Of a DNA stretch of 64,000 bases, positions 6,999 to 14,082 are shown piece by piece. A program made the translations under genes and the position numbers. The notes under the pieces are model-generated. The model did not search any database and was not told where the DNA came from. It was given only the letters and a program-made list of their open reading frames with translations. Every line of letters starts with the position of its first letter. Within the stretch, counting starts at the first letter, position 1. Location of the stretch: the NCBI GenBank assembly GCA_965662775.1, contig CBFIIW010000017.1, forward strand, positions 1-64,000, read 5' to 3'. Origin of the DNA: UBA7985 sp002690455 (GTDB taxonomy: Bacteria > Pseudomonadota > Alphaproteobacteria > UBA7985).

Positions 6999-8102
6999 CT
7001 AGAGCGTTGAGAACAACAACATCAAGATCGAGATCAAGATGATGCTCATACCGATCCATTCGGCGCGGCTGGGTCGCTCGCGGAATAGAAGGAAGGTCAG
7101 GATGATAGCGGCAATGAACTCGACCTGACCGACCGATTTGACCAGCGCCGGTGCAGCCATCACGTAGCCAATGAACCAGCCCGCAGAGCCAAATGCCGAC
7201 AAGAGCCCAGTGAAAGCCATGGGTCTCAACCGACGTGCAACCCGGTTGAACTCCGAGGCATCTCGGAGTGTCATCACGGTGATCACGACCAGGCATTGGA
7301 TCACCAGCAAGGCAACCAGCGTCGTCATCCCCGCGACGGCGGGAGAGACCGGCTGACCGACTGCCGCACCCTCGTCGAGGAGGATCAATCCTGCTTCCCT
7401 CAGGGTCAATGACGTCCCGGCAAGCAATGCGCCGCCAGAGAGCCCTAGCCAAGCCGAGCGCAAGTCCCAAACCGAGCTGCCACCGCCGGGTAGCCGGGCG
7501 CGGGTCAGCACGACAACACCGACAACTGAGATCAGCACAGCCGTCCACTGCAGCCCACTGAGATACTGGGCGAAAAAGGGCGTTGACCCGATTAGCGCGA
7601 CGATGACGACTTCCGTTTTGACATAGACCACGCCGATGGCGAAGTTGCGCTGACTGAGAAGGTGCGTCTGCTGCAGCGTAGCAGCGATCTGCAAAAGCGC
7701 CGAACCAAGAGTCCACAACCAGAACATCACAGGCAGGCCGAGCAAGCGGGGGCCCTGTAGCAGTTGATCGGGGCCAGAACCTGTACCAAAGCCTTCAGCT
7801 AAATCGCCCTCCGAGCCTGTTTCAGGGTCGAAGGGAAGGGTGACGGCCTCGCCGGTGAAGGGAAAATTATGGCTGAAGTCAGAACTGAGACCGACCGGTG
7901 GTCCCCAAACCCCGATCAGGACGAGCAGGATCAGCAGCGCCCAGGGCAGCCCAAACAAACACCGGGCCAGCGCAGCACTCCAGACTGAGAGCTGAATGTC
8001 CGCCTGCGTCCTCTGCGCGAGAGCACGCTGCCCGGCAACCCGCAACGCCTGAAAGACGCCTGCGACCATGCCCAATAAAATCCAAGGTTCCAAAAAACTC
8101 AT
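6999..8102 (-). CDS. DMT/EamA-type transporter with an extra hydrophilic loop
   Basis: The 367-residue product has about ten hydrophobic segments in two halves, from WILLGMVAGVFQALRVAG to the C-terminal segment around EWIGMSIILISILMLLF, as in drug/metabolite transporters. The second half carries the family-like stretch KSVGQVEFIAAIILTFLLF. The loop at roughly residues 70-125 is much longer than usual and rich in Gly, Pro and acidic residues; EamA loops are normally short. The cargo is unknown. Directly before the start codon lies a large hairpin (8117-8151) that could act as a terminator for the small gene upstream or as a control element for this one. Confidence 0.75.
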   Translation of the reverse strand: MSFLEPWILLGMVAGVFQALRVAGQRALAQRTQADIQLSVWSAALARCLFGLPWALLILLVLIGVWGPPVGLSSDFSHNFPFTGEAVTLPFDPETGSEGDLAEGFGTGSGPDQLLQGPRLLGLPVMFWLWTLGSALLQIAATLQQTHLLSQRNFAIGVVYVKTEVVIVALIGSTPFFAQYLSGLQWTAVLISVVGVVVLTRARLPGGGSSVWDLRSAWLGLSGGALLAGTSLTLREAGLILLDEGAAVGQPVSPAVAGMTTLVALLVIQCLVVITVMTLRDASEFNRVARRLRPMAFTGLLSAFGSAGWFIGYVMAAPALVKSVGQVEFIAAIILTFLLFRERPSRAEWIGMSIILISILMLLFSTL

Positions 8103-8116
8103 GGTCCCAGAACAAC

Positions 8117-8151
8117 ACAGGCCGTTCGACTGTGATAGTCAAACGGCCTGT
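8117..8151 (-). promoter_or_regulatory. Strong hairpin just upstream of the transporter start
   Basis: ACAGGCCGTT (8117-8126) pairs perfectly with AACGGCCTGT (8142-8151). Inside it, GACT and AGTC pair again across one mismatch, with a GTGAT loop. It ends 15 bases before the transporter ATG on the minus strand and is followed there by a U-rich stretch (GTTGTTCT). It could be a terminator or attenuator for transcripts coming from the small gene at 8253-8405, or a translational control hairpin. Confidence 0.6.
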
Positions 8152-8229
8152 TGAAGTCGATGGGTCTGAACTGCGTCAGGGGAGGATGGCGAAACGGTTC
8201 AGTCCATCGTGATCATCGGAGAGTGTCAG

Positions 8230-8248
8230 GTCCTCGCGGTGCGAGGAC
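8230..8248 (-). terminator. Hairpin after the small basic-protein gene
   Basis: GTCCTCGC (8230-8237) and GCGAGGAC (8241-8248) form a perfect 8-bp stem with a 3-base loop. It starts five bases after the stop codon of the minus-strand gene at 8253. There is no clear U tract, so it may be a weak terminator or an mRNA-end stabiliser. Confidence 0.5.
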
Positions 8249-8252
8249 AATC

Positions 8253-8405
8253 TCATTTAGTGCCGCGCTTTGCGCGATCACGCTTGCCAATATTGAACAG
8301 AGTTGCAACGCCGGCGCGGATGGCTTCGCTGCGCAGTTCACGGGCGCGACGTTCGTAAGACTGCAGCTCAGAGTAGGTGACAAATCCTTGGTTGCGGATG
8401 CTCAT
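8253..8405 (-). CDS. Small basic protein, 50 residues
   Basis: The reading frame MSIRNQGFVTYSELQSYERR continues with a helix rich in Arg and Glu (ARELRSEAIRAGVATLFNI) and a basic end GKRDRAKRGTK. The ATG at 8405 has AAGGAAA 7-8 bases upstream, better than the longer frame from 8441. The size, the R-x-x-EL-R helix and the basic tail resemble short DUF1127/RSP_7527-like proteins of Alphaproteobacteria, some of which bind RNA, but I cannot confirm membership. A perfect 8-bp hairpin follows the stop, which supports a genuine short transcript. Confidence 0.6.
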   Translation of the reverse strand: MSIRNQGFVTYSELQSYERRARELRSEAIRAGVATLFNIGKRDRAKRGTK

Positions 8406-8722
8406 AAGTCTGTTTCCTTTGCTTTGGTCCTGCCGGCGCATCCTGTTGGTTGACGGATGCTGAGTTTGAGGGGCAGGCCCCGGTGCGTTTCTGCGTTTCT
8501 TGATCTTGTGGAGATCTGACCTTGGGTGTCAGACCTTAATTTTAATGTCTGTCGTGTTGCTTTGGTGCTGCGACGGGCCAATCAATGGAGGAAGGGGAGG
8601 AGGAGACCCGGCGCAGCACCGCTAAACAGTACTTGGATATAATATCAACGCAAAAGTTCTTGTGAATATGCCGTGAATCATTAAGTTCTTTGCACAGAGC
8701 GCACAAATAACGGAGATCTGGC
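8406..8722. other. Intergenic region between small basic gene and LysR-type gene
   Basis: No gene is supported here. A TATAAT at 8638-8643 is a good -10 match for rightward transcription of the LysR-type gene, but no TTGACA-like -35 lies 16-18 bases ahead. Both neighbouring genes start outward, so the region must hold divergent promoters. Confidence 0.4.
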
Positions 8723-9655
8723 GTGGATACCTTGACCTCGATGAAGGTTTTTCACACCGCTGTCACCAGTGGCAGCTTTTCTGAGGCAGGTCGGGTGCTA
8801 GGGATGGCACCCTCGAGCGTGTCCCGGCAGATAAGCGCACTCGAAGATCATCTCGACGTCCAGTTGTTGAACCGGTCAACCCGGCAGTTGCACCTGACCG
8901 AAGCGGGCGAGACTTACAATGATCGGGTGATCAATATTCTGCAATCGGTTGAAGATGCTGCGATTGCGGTGACCGAATTGGAAAGTCGACCGCGTGGGTT
9001 GTTGCGAATCAACGTACCGGTGACTTTCGGTCGACGGCATGTGGCACCATTCTTTGCAGCCTTCATGCAGACCTATCCTGAAGTCGAGATTGAAGCGACC
9101 ATGACCGACAATCTGGTCAACATCATCGAAGAAGGCGCAGATCTGGTGATCCGGATCGGGGAGTTGCAGGACAGTTCCCTGATTGCCCGCAAGCTTGCAC
9201 CGAACAAGCGAGTGATCGCAGCATCGCCGGCCTATCTGGAAGAATATGGTGAACCTTTGACGCCCTCTGATCTGGCTGATCACGTGGCGTTGACCTATCG
9301 GCGTCAGGCGGGGCCGGATATTTTTCATTTTGACGGGCCGCGTGGCGTGGAGCACGTCCGCATGCGATCAATCTTGCACGTGAACAACGGCGAAGCGATC
9401 TTACCGGCCGCGCGGGCGGGGCTCGGACTAGTGCTGCTGCCAACGTACGTGGTTGGTCGCGACATTCAAACCGGGCGGCTTCGGCCCGTGATGACGGACT
9501 TTTTAGCGTCGCCCACGGCGCTGGATACCGGGATATACGCCATGTACCCACCCAACCGACATCTTGCGCCAAAGGTCCGGGCCTTCGTCGACTTCCTGCT
9601 CGAACGCTATGGATCGCCTCCTTACTGGGATGTTGCCGACACAAGCCACGACTAA
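8723..9655 (+). CDS. LysR-family transcriptional regulator
   Basis: The 310-residue product starts at a GTG with GGAG 8 bases upstream. The N-terminal helix-turn-helix is textbook for the family: MKVFHTAVTSGSFSEAGRVL, then APSSVSRQISALEDHLDVQL, then LNRSTRQLHLTEAGETY. The effector domain follows (LRINVPVTFGRRHVAPFFAA and later HVNNGEAILPAARAGLGLVL). This subgroup, with RSTRxLxLTEAG, resembles DmlR/AaeR-type regulators. The divergent gene is the small basic protein, so the target is not obvious and may be elsewhere. It is not similar enough to the LysR-type gene at 2996 to be a recent duplicate. Confidence 0.9.
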   Translation: MDTLTSMKVFHTAVTSGSFSEAGRVLGMAPSSVSRQISALEDHLDVQLLNRSTRQLHLTEAGETYNDRVINILQSVEDAAIAVTELESRPRGLLRINVPVTFGRRHVAPFFAAFMQTYPEVEIEATMTDNLVNIIEEGADLVIRIGELQDSSLIARKLAPNKRVIAASPAYLEEYGEPLTPSDLADHVALTYRRQAGPDIFHFDGPRGVEHVRMRSILHVNNGEAILPAARAGLGLVLLPTYVVGRDIQTGRLRPVMTDFLASPTALDTGIYAMYPPNRHLAPKVRAFVDFLLERYGSPPYWDVADTSHD

Positions 9656-10018
9656 GTGGGACGGCGCGGGTGGTGGCTTGGGTGGCGCCGACTTGCCCGA
9701 ACTGCGCTGCGCGCAGCCCGAACAAGCGTCGCGCACCAAGAACCTTAGAAGTCCTGAGAAACGCAGCAGACTGTGTGTAGGAAGGCCGAAGGCTGAGGAC
9801 CGGCTTTGGCCGGTGCACGACCAAAGCGTGCATAGGCTCCTCGTCAGGTTCAAGGCAATCAACGGGTATTGAACCTTCATCAGCTGGAAGGAAATTCTCC
9901 GGTGCGCAATGACCGGCGTATTTTGGGTACAGGACATGCAGGGCCCGCTCGATTTGACGCCGCTTCGCGGCTTACAAATCTCCCGCGCGCAATCGCGCAA
10001 CCGACTGCTCATTAGGGC
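9656..10018. other. Structured intergenic region without a supported gene
   Basis: Open frames here lack ribosome sites and have repetitive, low-complexity composition, so none is called. The DNA is rich in short perfect hairpins: CTGCGC/GCGCAG (9702-9716), ACCGGC/GCCGGT with a TTTG loop (9799-9814) and, immediately after, GCACG/CGTGC (9815-9831). The cluster could be a small RNA, a species-specific repeat unit, or termination signals shared by the converging genes. Confidence 0.4.
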
Positions 10019-11071
10019 TTAGGGCTGAACCCGAGCCAGTGCGACCCGCCAGCCTTCGTCTGATGTCGCAACCTCCGCCATAGCGCGAATGAATCGCCTT
10101 AGATTTCCGCCAAACCGCCCATAGAGCACTGCCTCCAGCTCCGGTCGCGCGTCTTCATACGTCCCCACTGACACCAGGTGTGCGTTGTTGAGATCACGCT
10201 CAAAGAAGCGATCGTAATTGTATGCTCCAAAGAGGTCTCGCTCAGCCGCATAGCGCGCTTTGAGCCGTGCCAAAGCGCTTGCCTTCGCCTGCAGGCGAAC
10301 AGCCACGGGAACATCTTTCGCCGCATAGATCTCTCGCAGTTCACCCTGCGCTTCTTCAATAAGCCTGAAGAATCTGCCCCGGGCCGCTTCACGTTCCTCA
10401 AAGAATGTATCCAATTGTGCGGGCGCAACCCCACGAGACGCCCAAAAGGCCCGCACCAGAGCAAAGGCGACCGTATTCGCCAGCGCCTCGTTGAAATCTG
10501 CGGAACCTGGCCGATACACTGTGTTGTGGACGCTCTCGTGCAGCACCAGTTCGACCAGCGCAGTCCGGCTCCGGTCTAACGCCGGCGAGGCAATTGGATC
10601 GGGGAACCAGCCTAGTGTGGCGTAGGCGTCCACTGGTCCCAAGCTCACATCCTCACCCCGTGCTCGCGCCTGCGCAGCAAAGGCTTCCGCGCGCTCCTTA
10701 TCGAAAAAACCCTGGTAAGGCACACAGCCCGCAATCGGCCAGCATCGCTGTATCGGCCTCAACGCCAGCGACTCGGCACGGAAAACCGTCCAGACGGTGG
10801 CCTCTCGATCCAATGCAGCATAGCGCTGGTAACTACGCCCGACATCGAGCCCCCAGTGCTCAGCAAAGGCTGCTGCATCGCGTACCAAAGCCAGCTTATC
10901 CGCCGTCTCAGGCAGAGTGGCAGGATCGGCTATAGCGCGATTGATCGGCACGGCACGGGCGAGCAGATCCCCCTGCCCCAACGCAACGTGGACTAGATAA
11001 GTCTGGCAACCCGAGAGCATCAGCGAAACCAACCCAAGGGTCAGCATCTGAAATAAGGATCTGGGAACCAT
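10019..11071 (-). CDS. Putative lipoprotein aminopeptidase (PF10023-like)
   Basis: The 350-residue protein opens with a lipoprotein signal, SLFQMLTLGLVSLMLSGC, lipidated at Cys22. It contains a zinc-protease motif HESVH at residues 178-182, followed by FNEALANTVAF with a probable third ligand, Glu196. This HExxH...NEA arrangement, the pairing with WFPDPI and the length match the family annotated as putative aminopeptidase. It would be anchored in the outer membrane, facing the periplasm. Its substrate is unknown. It is divergent from the HD phosphohydrolase gene with a short shared gap. Confidence 0.85.
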   Translation of the reverse strand: MVPRSLFQMLTLGLVSLMLSGCQTYLVHVALGQGDLLARAVPINRAIADPATLPETADKLALVRDAAAFAEHWGLDVGRSYQRYAALDREATVWTVFRAESLALRPIQRCWPIAGCVPYQGFFDKERAEAFAAQARARGEDVSLGPVDAYATLGWFPDPIASPALDRSRTALVELVLHESVHNTVYRPGSADFNEALANTVAFALVRAFWASRGVAPAQLDTFFEEREAARGRFFRLIEEAQGELREIYAAKDVPVAVRLQAKASALARLKARYAAERDLFGAYNYDRFFERDLNNAHLVSVGTYEDARPELEAVLYGRFGGNLRRFIRAMAEVATSDEGWRVALARVQP

Positions 11072-11145
11072 GAGCTTGTTGCGCTCCTCAGTTGCGGGCC
11101 CCTGTGATACGCAGACCTTACCTTGTAATCGGAAGGACGCAATCC

Positions 11146-11724
11146 ATGGAGCGAGCGTGGCAGCGGATGTTATCAGGTCGACGGCTTGACCTGCTCAACC
11201 CCTCCCCCTTTGATGTCGAGCTGGACGATATCGCCCACGGCCTGTCGCGGGTGGCGCGCTGGAACGGGCAGACCTTGGGCAAGCACCCTTTCAGCGTTGC
11301 CCAGCACTCGATCCTCGTGCTCGACCTGTTCGAGGCCGCGCATCCCAGGGCCAGCGCGCGGGATCAGCTGTTCTGCCTGCTCCACGATGCGGCAGAGTAC
11401 GTGGTTGGCGATCTTATTTCCCCGTTTAAGACTGCTGTGGGACTGGATTACAAAGCCCTCGAGCGCCGCCTCGAAGCGGCCATTCACCTGCGCTTTGGCC
11501 TGCCAGCCCAGCCCGATGAAGACCTCCGGCGCATCATCAAAACCGCTGATATCCAGGCGGCCTATTGGGAAGCCACGTTGCTGGCAGGCTTTGACGAAAC
11601 CGAGGCAGCGCTCTATTTCGGTAACAGGCCTTCACCCAAGGGCCCTGAGTTAACCCCATGCGACGCTGGCCAGGCAAAAGCCACATTTACTCTGCGCTGC
11701 AGTTCACTCCTCGATCAGATATGA
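11146..11724 (+). CDS. HD-domain phosphohydrolase (YfbR-like)
   Basis: The ATG at 11146 follows GGAAGGA at 8 bases and is preferred over a TTG at 11092. The 192-residue product carries an HD-superfamily metal site: HPFSVAQHSILV (first His), LFCLLHDAAEYVVGD (the His-Asp pair) and a later IIKTADIQA (distal Asp). The order and spacing resemble YfbR-type 5'-nucleotidases and related phosphohydrolases that act on deoxynucleoside monophosphates, though the exact substrate is not certain. The protein is cytoplasmic. It precedes an antiporter gene on the same strand with a gap of more than 200 bases, so they are probably separate units. Confidence 0.8.
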   Translation: MERAWQRMLSGRRLDLLNPSPFDVELDDIAHGLSRVARWNGQTLGKHPFSVAQHSILVLDLFEAAHPRASARDQLFCLLHDAAEYVVGDLISPFKTAVGLDYKALERRLEAAIHLRFGLPAQPDEDLRRIIKTADIQAAYWEATLLAGFDETEAALYFGNRPSPKGPELTPCDAGQAKATFTLRCSSLLDQI

Positions 11725-11947
11725 GGCTCAGCAGCTCTGTCATTCAACGAATCTGAAACCTACCCTCTCGCGCCCAGTGCGCCGATCAGGGACCGAAAGG
11801 CCAACCTCCAAGCGCCGGGCCGACTACTCCAAACGGCAGGCACGCGCCCCGGGGCAAGGTATTGAGCAGCATGACCACGAATGGTTTCGCAGGCTCATCC
11901 GCATGAAGACGAACCAAACGCTAGATAAACAGAAACAGGATACGACA

Positions 11948-13255
11948 GTGACCGGCCTTCTCGATATCCCCGCGATCTTGCTCGGGCTCGCTGCCCTGTT
12001 CGGCGCTCTGAACTATTGGTTCGTCAAGCTGCCCCACACGATAGGACTGGTTGTCATCGCACTTGCCGCGAGTCTTGCTGTCGTCGGGCTCGACCTGATC
12101 GTCCCGACATTGGGGCTGAGTATCCGCGTCAACGGTTTCCTTGAGAGCATCGATTTCAACGTGACCCTGATGCAAGGTATGCTCTCCTTCCTGCTGTTCG
12201 CCGGTGCGCTGCACGTTGATCTCGGCCAGCTGCTATCACGAAAGTGGACCATTCTGGTGCTTGCCAGCTTTGGGGTCATGCTGTCCTCTTTGATCATTGG
12301 GGGAGGATTCTGGCTGGCGGCGACCGTGCTCGGGCTGAGCTTGCCCTTGATCGTTTGTCTCGTGCTGGGCGTCATTGTAACCCCGACCGATCCAGTCGCC
12401 GTGCTGGGCTTGCTGAAGACGCTCAAGGTCCCCTCACATCTTAAGGCAAAGATCGCTGGCGAAAGCCTGTTCAATGATGGTGTCGCCGTTGTGCTGTTCA
12501 GCATCGTGGTGTTGCTGGCCTTCGGCGGCTATGGACCGCACGGGGGCGAACAGGGGGATCAGCATAGCGGGAGCGGGTCGATGACCTTCGCCGCAGGCCT
12601 GTGGCTGTTTGCGAAAGAAGCCATCGGTGGCGCGCTACTCGGCTTGATCGGCGGTCTGATCGCCTTCTGGGTAATCCGACGGATCGATGACCACGTTCTC
12701 GAAGTGCTGGTAACGCTGGCGCTGGTAACGGGAGCCTACTCGATCGCGCTGCATTTGCACCTTTCGGGACCGATTGCAATGGTGATTGCCGGCCTGCTGA
12801 TCGGTAACCAGGGAACGGCGTTGGCAATGTCGGACAAGACTCGTGACCATCTGGAAAAATTCTGGGAGCTCATCGACGAAATCCTGAACTCCGTACTGTT
12901 CCTGCTGATTGGGTTGGAGATTGTCTTCATCCTGCAGAACGCAGGCAATGGCGTACCATTACCCGTGGTGATCGTGCTGGTTGTGGTGGTGATCCTGCTG
13001 TCAGTGGGGGCACGCTTCACGTCGATTTTCTTGCCGTTACAGGTTAAAGCCCTACGCAGCGACGTCAGCCGTGGCACCGTGCCGATCCTGACATGGGCAG
13101 GCATCCGCGGCGGGATCTCCGTCGCACTTGCGCTGTCCCTGCCGGAGAGCCCGGAGCGTGGCCTCCTGCTGCTCGTGACCTACTGCGTGGTGCTATTCTC
13201 GGTTATTGTGCAAGGCCTGACAGTCGAGCGGGTGATCAAACGCTATTTTCCCTGA
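11948..13255 (+). CDS. CPA1-type sodium/proton antiporter
   Basis: The product is an integral membrane protein of 435 residues from the GTG at 11948, which has AGGA 7 bases upstream; an ATG at 11903 adds 15 residues and is possible. It has about twelve hydrophobic segments. Hallmarks of the Nha/NHE family are present: VTPTDPVAVLGLLKTL (the discontinuous helix), AGESLFNDGVAVVLFSIVVL (with the ND transport-site pair) and late TWAGIRGGISVALALSLP. These exporters use the proton gradient to expel Na+ and aid pH control, which suits a saline habitat. No further antiporter subunit is near. Confidence 0.9.
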   Translation: MTGLLDIPAILLGLAALFGALNYWFVKLPHTIGLVVIALAASLAVVGLDLIVPTLGLSIRVNGFLESIDFNVTLMQGMLSFLLFAGALHVDLGQLLSRKWTILVLASFGVMLSSLIIGGGFWLAATVLGLSLPLIVCLVLGVIVTPTDPVAVLGLLKTLKVPSHLKAKIAGESLFNDGVAVVLFSIVVLLAFGGYGPHGGEQGDQHSGSGSMTFAAGLWLFAKEAIGGALLGLIGGLIAFWVIRRIDDHVLEVLVTLALVTGAYSIALHLHLSGPIAMVIAGLLIGNQGTALAMSDKTRDHLEKFWELIDEILNSVLFLLIGLEIVFILQNAGNGVPLPVVIVLVVVVILLSVGARFTSIFLPLQVKALRSDVSRGTVPILTWAGIRGGISVALALSLPESPERGLLLLVTYCVVLFSVIVQGLTVERVIKRYFP

Positions 13256-13374
13256 AGCAGGCGAAACGCCTCGAGCCAGTGCGACGGTGGGAGCACATTG
13301 TTGTGCAGCCGCTACAACGTCAGCGCCTAAGGGCTTGAAGCCGAGGGTTCTCTAGGGCTACAACAGCGGCCGGT

Positions 13375-13450
<76 letters not shown>

Positions 13451-13531
13451 CTAATCCACCTGCATTATCCATATAACCCATTGTTTAAATTAATTTTTTA
13501 TGCTTGAAGCTGCCACTTCTGCTCCATGAGT

Positions 13532-13555
13532 CGGGTAGAAATTCAGGTAGAAATG
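13532..13555 (+). repeat. Tandem 12-bp repeat ahead of integrase remnant
   Basis: CGGGTAGAAATT (13532-13543) is followed directly by CAGGTAGAAATG (13544-13555), two mismatches in twelve. The ATG of the second copy opens the integrase-like frame. Short tandem G-rich repeats directly before the start codon are common in front of P4-type integrase genes inserted at tRNA genes. Confidence 0.55.
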
Positions 13556-13783
13556 CTGTCTGACGCCGTTTCGACCAACGCAAACCTCCGCAGCTCTGAA
13601 ACGGGCAAAAGAACAACCTCGCAACTGACGATAGTCAGGTTAAACGGGATGGGTCGAAGGTTTTCGGGTTACGTCAAAGAAGGATTTACGGTGTACCGCG
13701 ATCTAAGGTGCGATCTCCCGCCTTCATTATTCCTCGCGGTTATGCAGTCACCAGCGTTTTGGTGTTGCTATACGGAGCATTAG
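13553..13783 (+). pseudogene. Possible remnant of a tRNA-targeting tyrosine recombinase
   Basis: The frame from 13553 begins MLSDAVSTNANLRSSETGKR, which resembles the N-terminus of P4-type integrases (pattern LTDxxxxNAKPxxKPYKL). It then loses all family character and ends after 76 codons, whereas intact integrases are about 400 residues. It lies about 100 bases behind the 3' end of tRNA-Thr, the classical insertion position, and directly behind a tandem 12-bp repeat. I read it as the scar of a lost genomic island. The match is short and could be chance; the remaining DNA up to the porin shows no further recombinase sequence. Confidence 0.35.
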
Positions 13784-14082
13784 GTAGGTTTGGCGGCGGG
13801 AACCTAACCTCCGGTGCATGATGCATCCGGTTGCTGTTTTAGAGAGTTTAGATTGTCTGCCCAAAGGCACCAAAACAGCCCTTATCCCAGGGCAATCCCC
13901 AATGTCCACAAGGCGACTCCCTACGTTATACGCCGCGTAACCTTGCACCTATTTTATCCAACCGGAGAGGTGGGGGGCTTGGATCTGATGCGCCGGATTT
14001 TCGGAGCGGACACGGTGTAATTGCAGCTCGTAACAAAGGCCGAGTGTCGGAAGCGTGAGACTGATCATATGGAGATAAGAAA
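13784..14082 (+). promoter_or_regulatory. Upstream region of the porin gene
   Basis: No gene is supported in these 299 bases. They must contain the promoter of the strongly expressed porin. The only firm signal is the ribosome site GGAG at 14070-14073 in the stretch GGAGATAAGAAA directly before the ATG. No confident -35/-10 pair was found. Confidence 0.4.

Noticed and set aside
6832..7716. A 294-codon minus-strand frame over the DMT transporter
   Set aside because: It reads the transporter gene in another frame and is rich in Arg, Cys and Trp, typical of a shadow frame.
9503..10012. A 169-codon minus-strand frame in the region after the second LysR-type gene
   Set aside because: It overlaps the LysR-type 3' end, lacks a ribosome site, and has Ser/Arg/Cys-rich repetitive content. 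A repeat sequence is a better reading.
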